Of a stretch of DNA of 64,000 bases, positions 51,089-59,754 are shown one piece after another (position 1 is the stretch's first letter; every line of letters starts with the position of its first letter). The DNA comes from Gammaproteobacteria bacterium. Lineage in GTDB: Bacteria; Pseudomonadota; Gammaproteobacteria; Thiohalomonadales; Thiohalomonadaceae. The stretch lies in NCBI GenBank assembly GCA_003252455.1, contig QKED01000046.1, forward strand, positions 39,732-103,731, written 5' to 3'. The translations under genes were made by a program, and so were the position numbers. The notes under the pieces were generated by a model that saw only the letters and a list, made by a program, of their open reading frames with translations, did no database searches and was not told the DNA's origin.

Positions 51089-51175
51089 TGTTCGTCCCTT
51101 ATATAAATGCGCCAAGCGTAACGGAATAGATTGGCGTGGATTCCGTATCGTCTAGTGTGGTGATATGTCGAACGG

Positions 51176-52447
51176 TCAAGCGGGTGATCTTTGCCTCGCC
51201 GCGAGATGCCATGCGTACCATGTGCCTAAAATGATGAATAGTCCGTCGAGATAACCTATGCGATAGAACATAAGAGAGATGGCGGATAACTCAGCAGTCT
51301 CGATTTCGTCTTTGTAGGTGTATTCAAACCACTCATCGTAAGTCGGCGACGTGTTCCCGATGCGCTCGAGTCTTGGTTCAAAATTCGTGGTGAATATCGA
51401 CCTCTCCTCAGAGGAGATCTCGGCCGGATGGGTGGCATCGACGTAGGCGTTGTCAACCATGAAGAGCAGGCGAGACCCATCATCAGTCACAGATTCGAGA
51501 TATCTTTTCGCCAGTCTCATCTCGTGATTGTAAATGCCAGCCACGGCATCTTTTGTCTGTACGAGCTGCTCTTCTAGTCCTGACTTCACGGCGAAAGAGG
51601 TAAACAACTTACCGCCAAGAGTAGCCCCGACTACCAAAAGAGCGCAGGCAATGGCCGCCTTTCTTCCATAGCTACCGGTTGTTGATACTACAAAGCCAAT
51701 AGCCGCACCGAAAATGAGTGCAAGAACCGAGGGTTCATACCCCATCGCTCCAGCCGTAAAACGCCAAACAAAAACCCCCAATGCGGCGACAAGCACGCCT
51801 AATATCAGGCTCTCTTGGTGAATTCCGTCGATGAAGTTGTCTTCATCTGAATTTCGAGTATCACTCGCGGACGCATAGTTTTGTCGATGTGCAAACGTCT
51901 CTCTTTCCGACGGGTTGACTTTATGAAGAAATACGCCACATTTGCCACACTGCTCATCGCCTGTAGATGTTGTCGTGCCACATTTTGGGCAATCGGCACG
52001 TATGAGCGATTGCGGTTGTTCCATCCGAGCGTCACTCACTATGCTCAAGGGTGGTTCAGCATAGGCTTCGAGCGCTAGGCTTGGACGCGATGCGCTTTGT
52101 TCAACGGCTAATGCAAGCGAGGGATTCGCATTTGATGGCGTGCTCAGCGGGGTGAGGGGGGCGCTAGACGTCGCTGTCTCTGCCGCACTCTGTGCCTTAA
52201 CCTTACTCTCCGAGTCAGACGCCTTGAGTGCAACGATCAAGCCGATAGACTCAAGCCGCTGCTTGTATTGTCGAGCGGTCTGTAAGTCGATGTCTCGCTT
52301 AAGTATCCGTGTGCGCGAGAGAAATACGCCGGCTTTTTGCGGCTCCATCTTAAGCAACTTGGCAAAAGAGATAGCTACCGCCGCTCGGTCATAGCCCTCT
52401 TGAAGTCGGTTGCTCACGACTACCGCATAGAGAACCGCGTCCCCCAT
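51176..52447 (-). CDS. Zinc-ribbon membrane protein with unnamed N-terminal domain
   Basis: A 423-residue protein. The first 75 residues (EGYDRAAVAISFAKLLKMEP, then LQTARQYKQRLESIGL) have the alternating pattern of a small domain often found at the N-terminus of bacterial zinc-ribbon membrane proteins. After a Ser/Ala-rich linker comes a zinc ribbon with cysteines 153, 156, 167 and 170. Then come three closely spaced transmembrane helices (about 211-282), an extracytoplasmic region of about 105 residues, and a last helix near 390-412. AAGGAG lies about 10 bases before ATG 52447. The base composition is AT-richer than the chromosome around it. The function is unknown. Confidence 0.65.
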   Translation of the reverse strand: MGDAVLYAVVVSNRLQEGYDRAAVAISFAKLLKMEPQKAGVFLSRTRILKRDIDLQTARQYKQRLESIGLIVALKASDSESKVKAQSAAETATSSAPLTPLSTPSNANPSLALAVEQSASRPSLALEAYAEPPLSIVSDARMEQPQSLIRADCPKCGTTTSTGDEQCGKCGVFLHKVNPSERETFAHRQNYASASDTRNSDEDNFIDGIHQESLILGVLVAALGVFVWRFTAGAMGYEPSVLALIFGAAIGFVVSTTGSYGRKAAIACALLVVGATLGGKLFTSFAVKSGLEEQLVQTKDAVAGIYNHEMRLAKRYLESVTDDGSRLLFMVDNAYVDATHPAEISSEERSIFTTNFEPRLERIGNTSPTYDEWFEYTYKDEIETAELSAISLMFYRIGYLDGLFIILGTWYAWHLAARQRSPA

Positions 52448-52700
52448 ACAACATCTCCTTGTCTTCGTGTCCTAAAGAAACATGGCCAGCGAGTTTGCTC
52501 AAAGTCGGTGTGCCAGAGAGCTCGGTCGCTGGCTATTTTGCATCGACTCAACGACAGCCGCGTTTCAGTTTTTTGCCATAACCGGGTGTGGTTCGAGTGC
52601 CAAACGACCCCCTATCCTGCCAAACACAAGTCGGCTAGGCAACATTGGGGTGAACCGCTCCACGGTTGCGCAGGCCGCTGTTTGGTGTCTGAAGGCCCTG

Positions 52701-52835
52701 TTCACCGCCCTCTGCAGCGGCGCGAGCAGTGCCGCGGTCGATGCCCTCTACGCCGAGTACGGCCAGTGGTGCACCCTCCTGGGCCTCGACGCCATGGCCG
52801 AGAGCACCTTCGACTATTTGGCCTCGCGGCTGTAG
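52701..52835 (+). pseudogene. Orphan copy of the last 44 codons of the giant surface protein
   Basis: The translation ends YAEYGQWCTLLGLDAMAEST and then FDYLASRL with a stop. It matches the end of the giant protein at 39 of 44 residues, and most of the DNA is also the same. Sequence upstream in the same frame does not resemble the giant protein. It is a remnant of a second related gene or a displaced duplicate. Confidence 0.85.
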
Positions 52836-52853
52836 GGGCGCCCCATGGGCGCG
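52832..52853. repeat. REP-like palindrome (GGGCGCCCCATGGGCGCG type)
   Basis: It begins at the stop codon of the orphan fragment. The core GCGCCCCATGGGCGCG is palindromic and is the same core that forms one arm of the array at 63674-64000. Confidence 0.7.
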
Positions 52854-53034
52854 ATGGGTTGCTACCGGGGCTACTTATCAAGCCGTTGGCTTGATGCTCC
52901 TGCGTGGCGCTACGCCCTACTCCGGGTAGTTCTGTCGTCCGATGGGTCTCCAGGGCAGGGCGCACGGCACTGCTGTGAAGAGCCGGTATCCAGGCAGAGC
53001 CCGGACACCAGAGGAGCGTCTCGCCTCGCGGTTC

Positions 53035-53055
53035 TAGGAGCGCCCCACGGGCGCG
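53035..53055. repeat. REP-like palindrome, second copy
   Basis: TAGGAGCGCCCCACGGGCGCG has one change from the array core. It is preceded by CCTCGCGGTTCTAG, which resembles the sequence at the giant gene's stop (CCTCGCGGCTCTAG). Confidence 0.65.
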
Positions 53056-53078
53056 AGGGATGCTCCCCTCACCCTCCT

Positions 53079-53103
53079 GGTAGCGAGGCTCTGCCTCGCT
53101 ACC
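53079..53103. other. Perfect hairpin with 11-bp stem
   Basis: GGTAGCGAGGC and GCCTCGCTACC are separated by TCT. There is no T run. It may be another short palindromic repeat or a transcription stop. Confidence 0.6.
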
Positions 53104-53296
53104 CACCTCTTGCGGCTCCGCCGCGCAGCGTGTGGCGTGTCACCCAGGGTTGGGATAGCGGCAGGGCCGCTAAGAACTCGGTATCCAGGCAGGGCTTGGA
53201 ACCCCAAGGCTACCTGCTTTAGGTGCCCAAGATGCAGGCTTATGCCGTTTAACCGAATTACAGCGCCCTGATCCTCCGCTAAGATGGGCGCACCCC

Positions 53297-53368
53297 GCGT
53301 AGGTTGGGTTAGCGGCGTGTCGTCACGGTTCGGCTCGGCTACGATCCTTGGTGCCGCGTAACCCAACC
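53297..53368. repeat. Palindromic element (GTAGGTTGGGTTAGCGGC type)
   Basis: GTAGGTTGGGTTAGCGGCG at the left and GCCGCGTAACCCAAC at the right are inverted. This is a common intergenic palindrome family in proteobacteria. It lies upstream of the desaturase gene. Confidence 0.6.
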
Positions 53369-53459
53369 GCCAGTGGCTGGCCGACCCCCGCTGTTGGGCT
53401 TCGGCACGCATAGAGTGTACGCCCCAACCCACGCATTGACCCATTTACCTGGACACCCC

Positions 53460-54491
53460 ATGCCTCAAGCCATCCCCCATCTCTCGGCCCGCGACGTCGC
53501 CCAGCGACTGTCGTCCTACGCCGGTGCCTGGAACGGGGTGGCGCTGCTACAGCTGTTGGGCAACCTCATCGGCCTGCTGGCCTGCTACGCGGCGATGGTC
53601 AGCGCCATCGAGCACGGCCTCGGCGCGCTCGTACCGCTGCTCTGGCTCCCTGCCGCCGTGCTGCTGGTGCGCCTCTTCATCATCCAGCACGACGCCGGGC
53701 ACGGCTCCTTCTTCTCCACGCGCCGGGCCAATCGCTGGGCCGGGCGACTCATCAGCCTCTTCTCCGTCACCCCCTACGCCTTCTGGCGCGAGGCGCACAA
53801 CCGCCACCACGCCACCTCCGGCGACCTGGACAACTCCGGGGTCGGCGATGTCTTCACCTGCTCGGTGGCGCAGTACAACGCCATGCGCGCCGAGGATCAG
53901 GCGCGCTATCGGCGCTTTCGCCACCCCGCCTTCATGATCCTCTTCGGCGCGCCGATGCTCTTTCTGCTGCGCTACCGCACACCCTTTTTCCAACGGGTGC
54001 CGCCCGCGGAGTGCTGGCGCAGCATCCTCGCCCTCGACCTGGGCCTGCTGCTGCTCTATGGCGCGGCGATCGGCCGGTTCGGCTGGTTGGCGGTGGTGGT
54101 GAGCGTGGTGCCGACACTCATCATCACCAGCTGGGGCGGCGCCTGGCTCTTCTATGTGCAGCACCAGTACCCGGCGGCCTACTGGCGCCGACACGAAGAG
54201 TGGGACTACTTCGACGCGGCGCTGTGGGGCTCCTCCTTCTACGACCTGCCCCCCTGGCTGCACTGGTGCTCGGGCCACATCGGCCTACACCACATCCATC
54301 ATCTCTGCCCCGGCATCCCCAACTACCGCCTCCAGGCCGCGCTGGCCGCCGACCCCGAGCTGCGCGCGGTCGGAAGGGTGGGGCTCAAAGAGAGCCTCGC
54401 CTGCACCCGGCTGGCGCTGTGGGATGAGGGTGTCGAGCGTCTTGTCAGTTTTGCCGAGGCCCGCGAACGCGGGCTCATCGGCGGGCAATGA
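53460..54491 (+). CDS. Membrane fatty acid desaturase
   Basis: A 343-residue di-iron membrane enzyme that puts double bonds into fatty acyl chains. All three histidine boxes are present: HDAGH (77-81), HNRHH (113-117) and HIGLHHIHH (273-281). There are four or more transmembrane helices. The sequence style is closest to acyl-lipid delta-12-type desaturases, but regiospecificity cannot be read from sequence. The ATG at 53460 begins MPQAIPHLSARDVAQ; no strong ribosome site is seen. It is followed after 14 bases by the RND permease and may be cotranscribed, which would tie membrane fluidity to efflux. Confidence 0.88.
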   Translation: MPQAIPHLSARDVAQRLSSYAGAWNGVALLQLLGNLIGLLACYAAMVSAIEHGLGALVPLLWLPAAVLLVRLFIIQHDAGHGSFFSTRRANRWAGRLISLFSVTPYAFWREAHNRHHATSGDLDNSGVGDVFTCSVAQYNAMRAEDQARYRRFRHPAFMILFGAPMLFLLRYRTPFFQRVPPAECWRSILALDLGLLLLYGAAIGRFGWLAVVVSVVPTLIITSWGGAWLFYVQHQYPAAYWRRHEEWDYFDAALWGSSFYDLPPWLHWCSGHIGLHHIHHLCPGIPNYRLQAALAADPELRAVGRVGLKESLACTRLALWDEGVERLVSFAEARERGLIGGQ

Positions 54492-54505
54492 GGTTGTTCA
54501 ATTAG

Positions 54506-57500
54506 ATGCGATCGTTCGTCCGTTTCATCGTCGATAACCACCACTTCAGCATCCTGCTGGTGCTGATCGTCCTCGCCTACGGCCTGGTCTCCGTCGCCGA
54601 GACCCCGCTGACCAAGGACCCAAGCGTCCCGGTGCCCAAGGTGATGCTGGAGCTCTTCGTCGACGGCGCCTCGCCCTCGGAGATGGAGCGCAACGCAGTC
54701 TTCCCCATCGAGCAGGAGCTGCGCACCATCCCCGGCATCGAGGGTATCCGCACCGCCGCCTCGCACAGCTACGCACAGAGCTGGATCTCCTTCACCTATG
54801 GTGTCGACCTCGCCGAGCGGCTGCGCGAGGTGGAGTCGGCCATCTCGCGCATCCGCCGCAAACTGCCGAGCCAGCTCGACTTTCGCGCACGGCAGTACAA
54901 GATCGCGGACTGGATCAGCGCCTTTCTCTTCAGCGTCGAGGGCGAGGGCATCGCACCGGCCCAGCTGCGCGAGACGGCGCAGGAGCTGGCCACCCGCCTG
55001 CGCAAGGTCGCCGACCTCAAGGATGTAGAGCTGGTGACGCCGGACGAGCAGGTGGAGATCGCCCTCGACGCCCCGGCCCTGGCGCGCCTCGGCATCGGCC
55101 TCGACCAGGTGCAGGCGGCGATCCGCGCCGACAACGCCTTCGCCGCCAGCGGCCGGCTGCACGTCATCGACCGCGACTTCCGCTTCGCCGGGCCCGCCAG
55201 CCGCTATCGCACGCCGGAGGACATCGGTGCCACCCTGCTGTACGCGGCGGACGGTACCCCGGTGGCGCTGCGTGAGGTGGCTCGCGTGCAGCTCGCGCTC
55301 AAGGGGACACAGGGGATCACCCGGCGCGATGGGCGTGAGGTCTTCTTCGTGCAGGCGCACACCAGCGAGTCGATCAACATCCTCGATGTGAGCCGACGGG
55401 TCACGCAGGCGGTGGAGGAGTTCCGCGCGGGGCTGCCCGAAGGGGTGCGCGTCGAGACCCTGTTCGACCAGAGCGAGGGGGTAGAGACCATCGTCTTCAA
55501 CCTGCAGGACAACTTCTTGCAGGGTATCGCCATCCTCTTCTGCGTGCTGCTCTTCACCGTCGGCATGCGCTCCAGCCTGGTCATCTCCTCGATCCTGCCG
55601 CTCTCCTTCCTCACCGCCGTCTGTCTGCTCGGCTTCAGCGGCTACGGCATCCAGCAGATGACCATCGCCGGTTTCATCGTCGCCCTGGGCCTTCTGGTCG
55701 ACAACGCCATCGTCGTCACCGAGAACGTCTTCCTCGCCCAGCGTTACCAGGGCGCCACGGCCAAGGAGGCGGCGGTGGAGGGCACTGTCAAGGCGTTCGC
55801 CCCGCTGCTCTCCTCCACCCTGACCACCATGCTCGCCTTCGTCCCCACCTTTCTGCTCACCTCCGAGGTGGGGCTCTACCTGCGCAGCATGTCGGTGACC
55901 ATCTGGTTCTCCCTGCTCGCCTCGCTGTTCATGTCGGTGACGGTGGTCACCCTGCTGCTGTCGCGCTTTGGCACCCTCGGCAAGGTGCGCTGGCTGCCCA
56001 ACCCGCCGAGCGCGCTCAACGCACTGATCCCGTTTCGCGATGGGCCCTACAAGCGCCTGGTAAATGTCGCCATCCGCTTTCGCTGGCTCACCATCATCGC
56101 CTTCATCGGCCTGCTCGCCTTCAGCATCAACCAGGCCCGCCAGCTCCACATCGAGGTCTTCCCGCCCACCGGCGCGCCCTACCTCACGGTCAACCTCACC
56201 CTCGCACCGGGGCTCGACGGACCGACCCGTGAGGGGATCATCCAGGAGCTGGAGGGGCTCGCCCACAGTGTCGATGGGGTCGATTCGGTGCTCAGCTTCA
56301 GCGGCGTGGCGACGCCGCAGATCGACCTGGTGATGGACCCGCGCGGCGACATCGTCGCGCTCGTTCGCACCCGCTCCGGGGTCGAGCCCGTGGTGCGTCG
56401 CGTGCAGTCGGCGCTCAAGGCGGCGCTGCGCCCGCTCAAGGCCTACGGCGAGGTGACCGTGGGACTGTTCCAGTACCACGACCTCACCTACGCCGCCCCC
56501 TTCTCGCTCAAGGTGACCGGCAGTGACGTGGCCAAGCTCGCCGCCTATGTGGCGCAGATCGACGAGCCGCTGCGCGAGGTCGAGGGGGTCGACGCCATGG
56601 TCAACCCGCTCAAGGGGAGCCAGACCCTGCTCGACCTGGCCTTCGACCGTGAGCGGGCCGCACAGCTGGGGGTGACCAAGGCCGCTGTCGACCCCTGGAT
56701 CAACCTGCTCACCTACGGCATCGTGGTCGACCGCATGCGCGACGGGCGCGGCGAGGAGCGCCCGCTGCTGCTCAAGGTGGCCCCGCGCGAGGCGGCCCCG
56801 CTGGCGGTGTTGCACGATCTGCAGGTGCCGACCCTGCACGGCGGCACGGTGCCGCTCGCGGAGGTGGTCGAGGCGCGCTTTAGGCCGAGCGAGAGCCGCA
56901 TCACCCACGTGGATTTCGAGCCGACGGTGGAGATCGACTTCTGGCTGGACGAGGGGCTGACCCCCGAGCAGGTGTCGGCCAAGGTCATGCAGCGCCTCAA
57001 AGACTTGCCGCCGCCGAGCGGCGTCAGCGCCGAGATCGGCGGCTCGCTGGTCAAAAAGCGCGCAAACTTCAAGGGGCTGGGCGCGAACGCGGTGTTTGCC
57101 GCGCTGCTCATCTTCGCCATCCTGGTGCTACAGTTCCGCTCCTTCTCGCAACCCTTTATCGTCCTCGCCGCCGTGCCCATGTGCATCATCGGCGCCCTGC
57201 TCGGGCTGGTGGTGACGGACCAGTCGATGACCTTCGTCGCCGCCGTCGGCATCACCAGCCTCATCGGCATCGTGGTCAACGACACCATCCTGCTGGTGGA
57301 GGAGGGCAACCTGCTGCGCGCCGAAGACCCGAGTCAGCCCATCGCCCTGGTGGCCGCCGAGGCGGCGCGCAAACGCTTCATGCCGGTGCTGCTCACCTCC
57401 ATCACCACCATCGCCGGGCTGCTGCCCATGGCCGTCACCGACAACCTGTTCAAGACCATGGCCATCACCATCTCCGGTGGCCTCTTCAGCTCCACCCTGC

Positions 57501-57574
57501 TCACCCTGCTGATGGTCCCGGCCCTCTACTCCTTCCTCTCGTCCCGGCAGCAGCCAGTCAGGAGCGACCCATGA
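54506..57574 (+). CDS. RND family efflux permease
   Basis: A 1,022-residue inner-membrane pump subunit of the AcrB/HAE1-like type, driven by the proton gradient. It has an N-terminal helix, two large periplasmic loops and twelve predicted helices. The proton-relay region in the fourth helix reads GLLVDNAIVVTEN (one Asp, one Asn), and the tenth helix has GIVVNDTILLVEEG. The substrate is unknown; drugs, solvents or lipids are possible. It precedes its adaptor gene, whose start overlaps its stop (ATGA). This permease-then-adaptor order is the reverse of the usual one. No outer-membrane channel gene is nearby. Confidence 0.93.
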   Translation: MRSFVRFIVDNHHFSILLVLIVLAYGLVSVAETPLTKDPSVPVPKVMLELFVDGASPSEMERNAVFPIEQELRTIPGIEGIRTAASHSYAQSWISFTYGVDLAERLREVESAISRIRRKLPSQLDFRARQYKIADWISAFLFSVEGEGIAPAQLRETAQELATRLRKVADLKDVELVTPDEQVEIALDAPALARLGIGLDQVQAAIRADNAFAASGRLHVIDRDFRFAGPASRYRTPEDIGATLLYAADGTPVALREVARVQLALKGTQGITRRDGREVFFVQAHTSESINILDVSRRVTQAVEEFRAGLPEGVRVETLFDQSEGVETIVFNLQDNFLQGIAILFCVLLFTVGMRSSLVISSILPLSFLTAVCLLGFSGYGIQQMTIAGFIVALGLLVDNAIVVTENVFLAQRYQGATAKEAAVEGTVKAFAPLLSSTLTTMLAFVPTFLLTSEVGLYLRSMSVTIWFSLLASLFMSVTVVTLLLSRFGTLGKVRWLPNPPSALNALIPFRDGPYKRLVNVAIRFRWLTIIAFIGLLAFSINQARQLHIEVFPPTGAPYLTVNLTLAPGLDGPTREGIIQELEGLAHSVDGVDSVLSFSGVATPQIDLVMDPRGDIVALVRTRSGVEPVVRRVQSALKAALRPLKAYGEVTVGLFQYHDLTYAAPFSLKVTGSDVAKLAAYVAQIDEPLREVEGVDAMVNPLKGSQTLLDLAFDRERAAQLGVTKAAVDPWINLLTYGIVVDRMRDGRGEERPLLLKVAPREAAPLAVLHDLQVPTLHGGTVPLAEVVEARFRPSESRITHVDFEPTVEIDFWLDEGLTPEQVSAKVMQRLKDLPPPSGVSAEIGGSLVKKRANFKGLGANAVFAALLIFAILVLQFRSFSQPFIVLAAVPMCIIGALLGLVVTDQSMTFVAAVGITSLIGIVVNDTILLVEEGNLLRAEDPSQPIALVAAEAARKRFMPVLLTSITTIAGLLPMAVTDNLFKTMAITISGGLFSSTLLTLLMVPALYSFLSSRQQPVRSDP

Positions 57575-58587
57575 ACCACACCTATCGCCACGCCGCGCTG
57601 GCACTGACCCTCTTGTTCTTGCTGATCGGCCAGGGCGTGCGCGCCGAAGAGGCGCCGCTGCCGGTCATCACCCAGCCCATCGCGCGCCAGACCCTGGCCG
57701 AACCGCTCACTGCCTGGGGCAGCGTCGCCGAGTCGAGCGAGACGCTGCACTTCGCCACTGACGGCCTGTTGCAGACCATCGCCGTGCGCGATGGTGAGCG
57801 CGTCGTCAGCGGCCAGCCGCTGGCCCAGCTCGATGCCGTGCTGGCGCAGAACCAGCGCGACCAGGCGCACGTCGCCCTGCGCTTCTCCGAGAAGGCCCTG
57901 GAGCGGACGCGCAAGCTGCACGCCAAGGGGATCGTCGGCGACGACCAGCTCGACAACGCCAGCCAAGACCAGGCGCTCAAGGAGCTTACCCTGGGGGCCG
58001 CCGAGGAGCGGCTCCAGCGCCACACCCTGCGCGCCCCGGCGGCCGGGCAGATCCTGCGCCGCCTGGTGGACCAGCCCGGCCCGGTGGCGATCAGCACACC
58101 CATCGCCGTGTTCAAGGCCGACAGCGCCCCCTGGCGCGCCAGCGTGGCGCTGGCCGGGCGCCACCTGTCGCAACTGGCGCTGGGCACCCCGGTCGAGGTG
58201 AGCGTCGAGGGGCTCGCCGCGCCGCTGGCAGGTAAGGTCGAACGCATCTCCGGCGTGGCCGAGAGCGGCAGCGGCCTGTTCATGGTCGACATCGCCCTCA
58301 CCGACGCCCCCACCGAACTGCGTAGTGGCCTGCAGGTGCGTGCCCGTTTCACCCTGCGCGAAGCGCAGGGCTACGCCGTGCCCCTGAGCGCCTTCTACCG
58401 CCTCGAAGAGGCGCGGGGCCTGCTCTTTCTCACCGGCAGCGACGGCCTCGCCCACCGCGTCGAGGTGCAGGTGGGGGCCTTCGTCGGCAATGCCGCGCTG
58501 GTCACCACCGACCTCTCGGCCTTCGAGGCGGTGATCACCCAGGGGCAGCAGCACCTCAAAGATGGGGCGCGGGTCGTACCGAGGTGA
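57571..58587 (+). CDS. RND efflux periplasmic adaptor (membrane fusion protein)
   Basis: A 338-residue periplasmic adaptor with a signal peptide (LALTLLFLLIGQGVRA, cleavage probably after VRA). It has a lipoyl-like half (VRDGERVVSGQPLAQLD), an alpha-hairpin with KGIVGDDQLDNASQD, the second lipoyl half (LRAPAAGQILRRLVDQPG) and a beta-barrel region. It links the RND permease at 54506 to an outer-membrane channel of the TolC kind encoded elsewhere. The start overlaps the permease stop by 4 bases, so the two are translationally coupled. Confidence 0.93.
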   Translation: MNHTYRHAALALTLLFLLIGQGVRAEEAPLPVITQPIARQTLAEPLTAWGSVAESSETLHFATDGLLQTIAVRDGERVVSGQPLAQLDAVLAQNQRDQAHVALRFSEKALERTRKLHAKGIVGDDQLDNASQDQALKELTLGAAEERLQRHTLRAPAAGQILRRLVDQPGPVAISTPIAVFKADSAPWRASVALAGRHLSQLALGTPVEVSVEGLAAPLAGKVERISGVAESGSGLFMVDIALTDAPTELRSGLQVRARFTLREAQGYAVPLSAFYRLEEARGLLFLTGSDGLAHRVEVQVGAFVGNAALVTTDLSAFEAVITQGQQHLKDGARVVPR

Positions 58588-58588
58588 G

Positions 58589-58669
58589 TGCATTTGCCAC
58601 GGAGCCACGGAGAACACGGAGTCGAAAGAGTCGTAGGGTGGATGCGCTGCGCTTATCCACACTACGATA
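58589..58669. repeat. Left flanking repeat of the AT-rich island
   Basis: GTGCATTTGCCACGGAGCCA begins at 58589 and continues as the CACAGAGG-type motif to 58621. A short palindromic element, CGTAGGGTGGATGCG and onwards, follows at 58632-58666. An inverted counterpart lies at 59658-59702. Confidence 0.6.
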
Positions 58670-58704
58670 CTATCTTGGTGAGTAATTGACGCGGTTTTAA
58701 AGAT

Positions 58705-59076
58705 ATGGCTATCGCAAAAAAACGATCGCAACTGATCTCGGTCGACGGAGTCACCTTCCGATATGCAATATCAATTTCCAAGAGTAGTGATGGCTTGTTT
58801 GATCTGAATATCACTATCCAAAGTGTCGAGCATAACGGTGGGAAACTGCTTGTGAAGGGATTGGTTACCAGGGATTTATGGCTCGATTTTCCAGTGGGGG
58901 AGAAAGGGAAGCCTGGAAGTCATGTCTACCCGGTGATAACTCCAGGGCACGTTAGGCACTTTGTTCGACAGGCAGTGTCGCTGGGATGGCAGTTCAATAC
59001 ACAGTCAGTAAATTTCGAACTGTCGACTGATAATAACGCAGTGAAACGAGTGAGAAAGGATACACCGACCTCATGA
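58705..59076 (+). CDS. Hypothetical protein, AT-rich island gene 1
   Basis: A 123-residue protein starting MAIAKKRSQLISVDGVTFRY. The N-terminal basic SR-I-VDGV-YRW-like motif and the C-terminal VITPGHVRHFVRQAVSLGW resemble a loose family of small proteins in diverse bacteria that I know only as uncharacterised. There are no membrane segments and no cysteine. Codon use and base composition are clearly AT-richer than in the genes on either side. The next gene follows after 37 bases. An immunity or accessory role is possible but not supported by any motif. Confidence 0.55.
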   Translation: MAIAKKRSQLISVDGVTFRYAISISKSSDGLFDLNITIQSVEHNGGKLLVKGLVTRDLWLDFPVGEKGKPGSHVYPVITPGHVRHFVRQAVSLGWQFNTQSVNFELSTDNNAVKRVRKDTPTS

Positions 59077-59113
59077 GGCGCACCGGATTAAGGTACAGAG
59101 AGGAAATGTCACC

Positions 59114-59587
59114 GTGCACATTCAGCATCTGTTGAACTGGATGAAACAGTCAAACTTGGTCAGCAGAAAGAGAACTCGATCATGTTTGAATGGAATGAAT
59201 GTCCCACGAAAATTTGGAGAATACGAAACTCTTCAACAGGAAGTGGTCGATGAGATAGTGTTATCAAAGAACGCGGTTTCTATCGAAGATATTGCAGAAG
59301 AGGTGTTGTGGCAAATCGATGAAACGCTAAATTCTGGATGGAAGATATATCCTCATGGAGAGCACTTGTCGTGCATAAGCAAGAAATCTGTCAAAATTGA
59401 AATTCCACTATATGTTAGTGGGTGCATCGGAATTGATCCTGGCCATTTTGATGACTATTTGTCAAGCATAGGTGTTTCAAGATGTGGCTGCCGAGCCATT
59501 ACTAGGGAGCTAGAAAAACTTGAGTTTAGTAACAAAGCCAAGAGGGTAAACCCTGAAGGAACAGCGGCTGTATGGAAGCTAAACTGA
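59114..59587 (+). CDS. Hypothetical protein, AT-rich island gene 2
   Basis: A 157-residue protein if it starts at GTG 59114, which has GAGGAAAT upstream; internal ATGs at codons 10 and 28 are alternatives. It is soluble and slightly acidic, with two cysteines close together (SRCGCRAIT) and a third (VSGCIG). I recognise no family. It shares the AT-rich composition of the previous gene, and both sit between inverted copies of a dispersed repeat, so they were probably acquired together. Confidence 0.45.
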   Translation: MHIQHLLNWMKQSNLVSRKRTRSCLNGMNVPRKFGEYETLQQEVVDEIVLSKNAVSIEDIAEEVLWQIDETLNSGWKIYPHGEHLSCISKKSVKIEIPLYVSGCIGIDPGHFDDYLSSIGVSRCGCRAITRELEKLEFSNKAKRVNPEGTAAVWKLN

Positions 59588-59657
59588 TATAACACATAAC
59601 TCGTCGCTCCACTCGATCAAAAACCGTACACGGTTATCGTCGAGTGGGTCAGGCGTT

Positions 59658-59702
59658 CTTCTCTGTGACCTCCGCGCCTCTGTGGCCAATGCATTTGTGC
59701 GC
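59658..59702. repeat. Right flanking repeat of the AT-rich island (inverted)
   Basis: TTCTCTGTGACCTCCGCGCC and onwards to GGCCAATGCATTTG is an inverted, imperfect copy of the left flank at 58589, including the CATTTG end. CGCCCTACCC next to it mirrors GTAGGGTGG of the left side. Confidence 0.6.
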
Positions 59703-59754
59703 CCTACCCAGCAGATGAACTCGACAGATTTCTCCCATTAGCAACGAGACCGCC

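Larger units (their letters stand above)
52448..53459. other. 1-kb gap with an orphan gene fragment and palindromic repeats
   Basis: No intact gene. It holds the copy of the giant protein's C-terminus (52701-52835), REP-like palindromes at 52832 and 53035, a strong hairpin at 53079-53103 and a further palindromic element at 53297-53368. GGTATCCAGGCAG occurs twice, near 52986 and 53181. The first 250 bases, after the divergent gene start, show nothing recognisable. Confidence 0.7.

Noticed and set aside
52482..52700. Coding sequence upstream of the orphan C-terminal fragment
   Set aside because: The frame stays open by chance, but the translation has no similarity to the giant protein or any family, and no ribosome site precedes it.
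54323..56908. 861-codon minus-strand frame opposite the RND permease
   Set aside because: The plus strand encodes a clear RND protein with all family motifs. The minus translation is His/Asp/Gly-rich with no family features.
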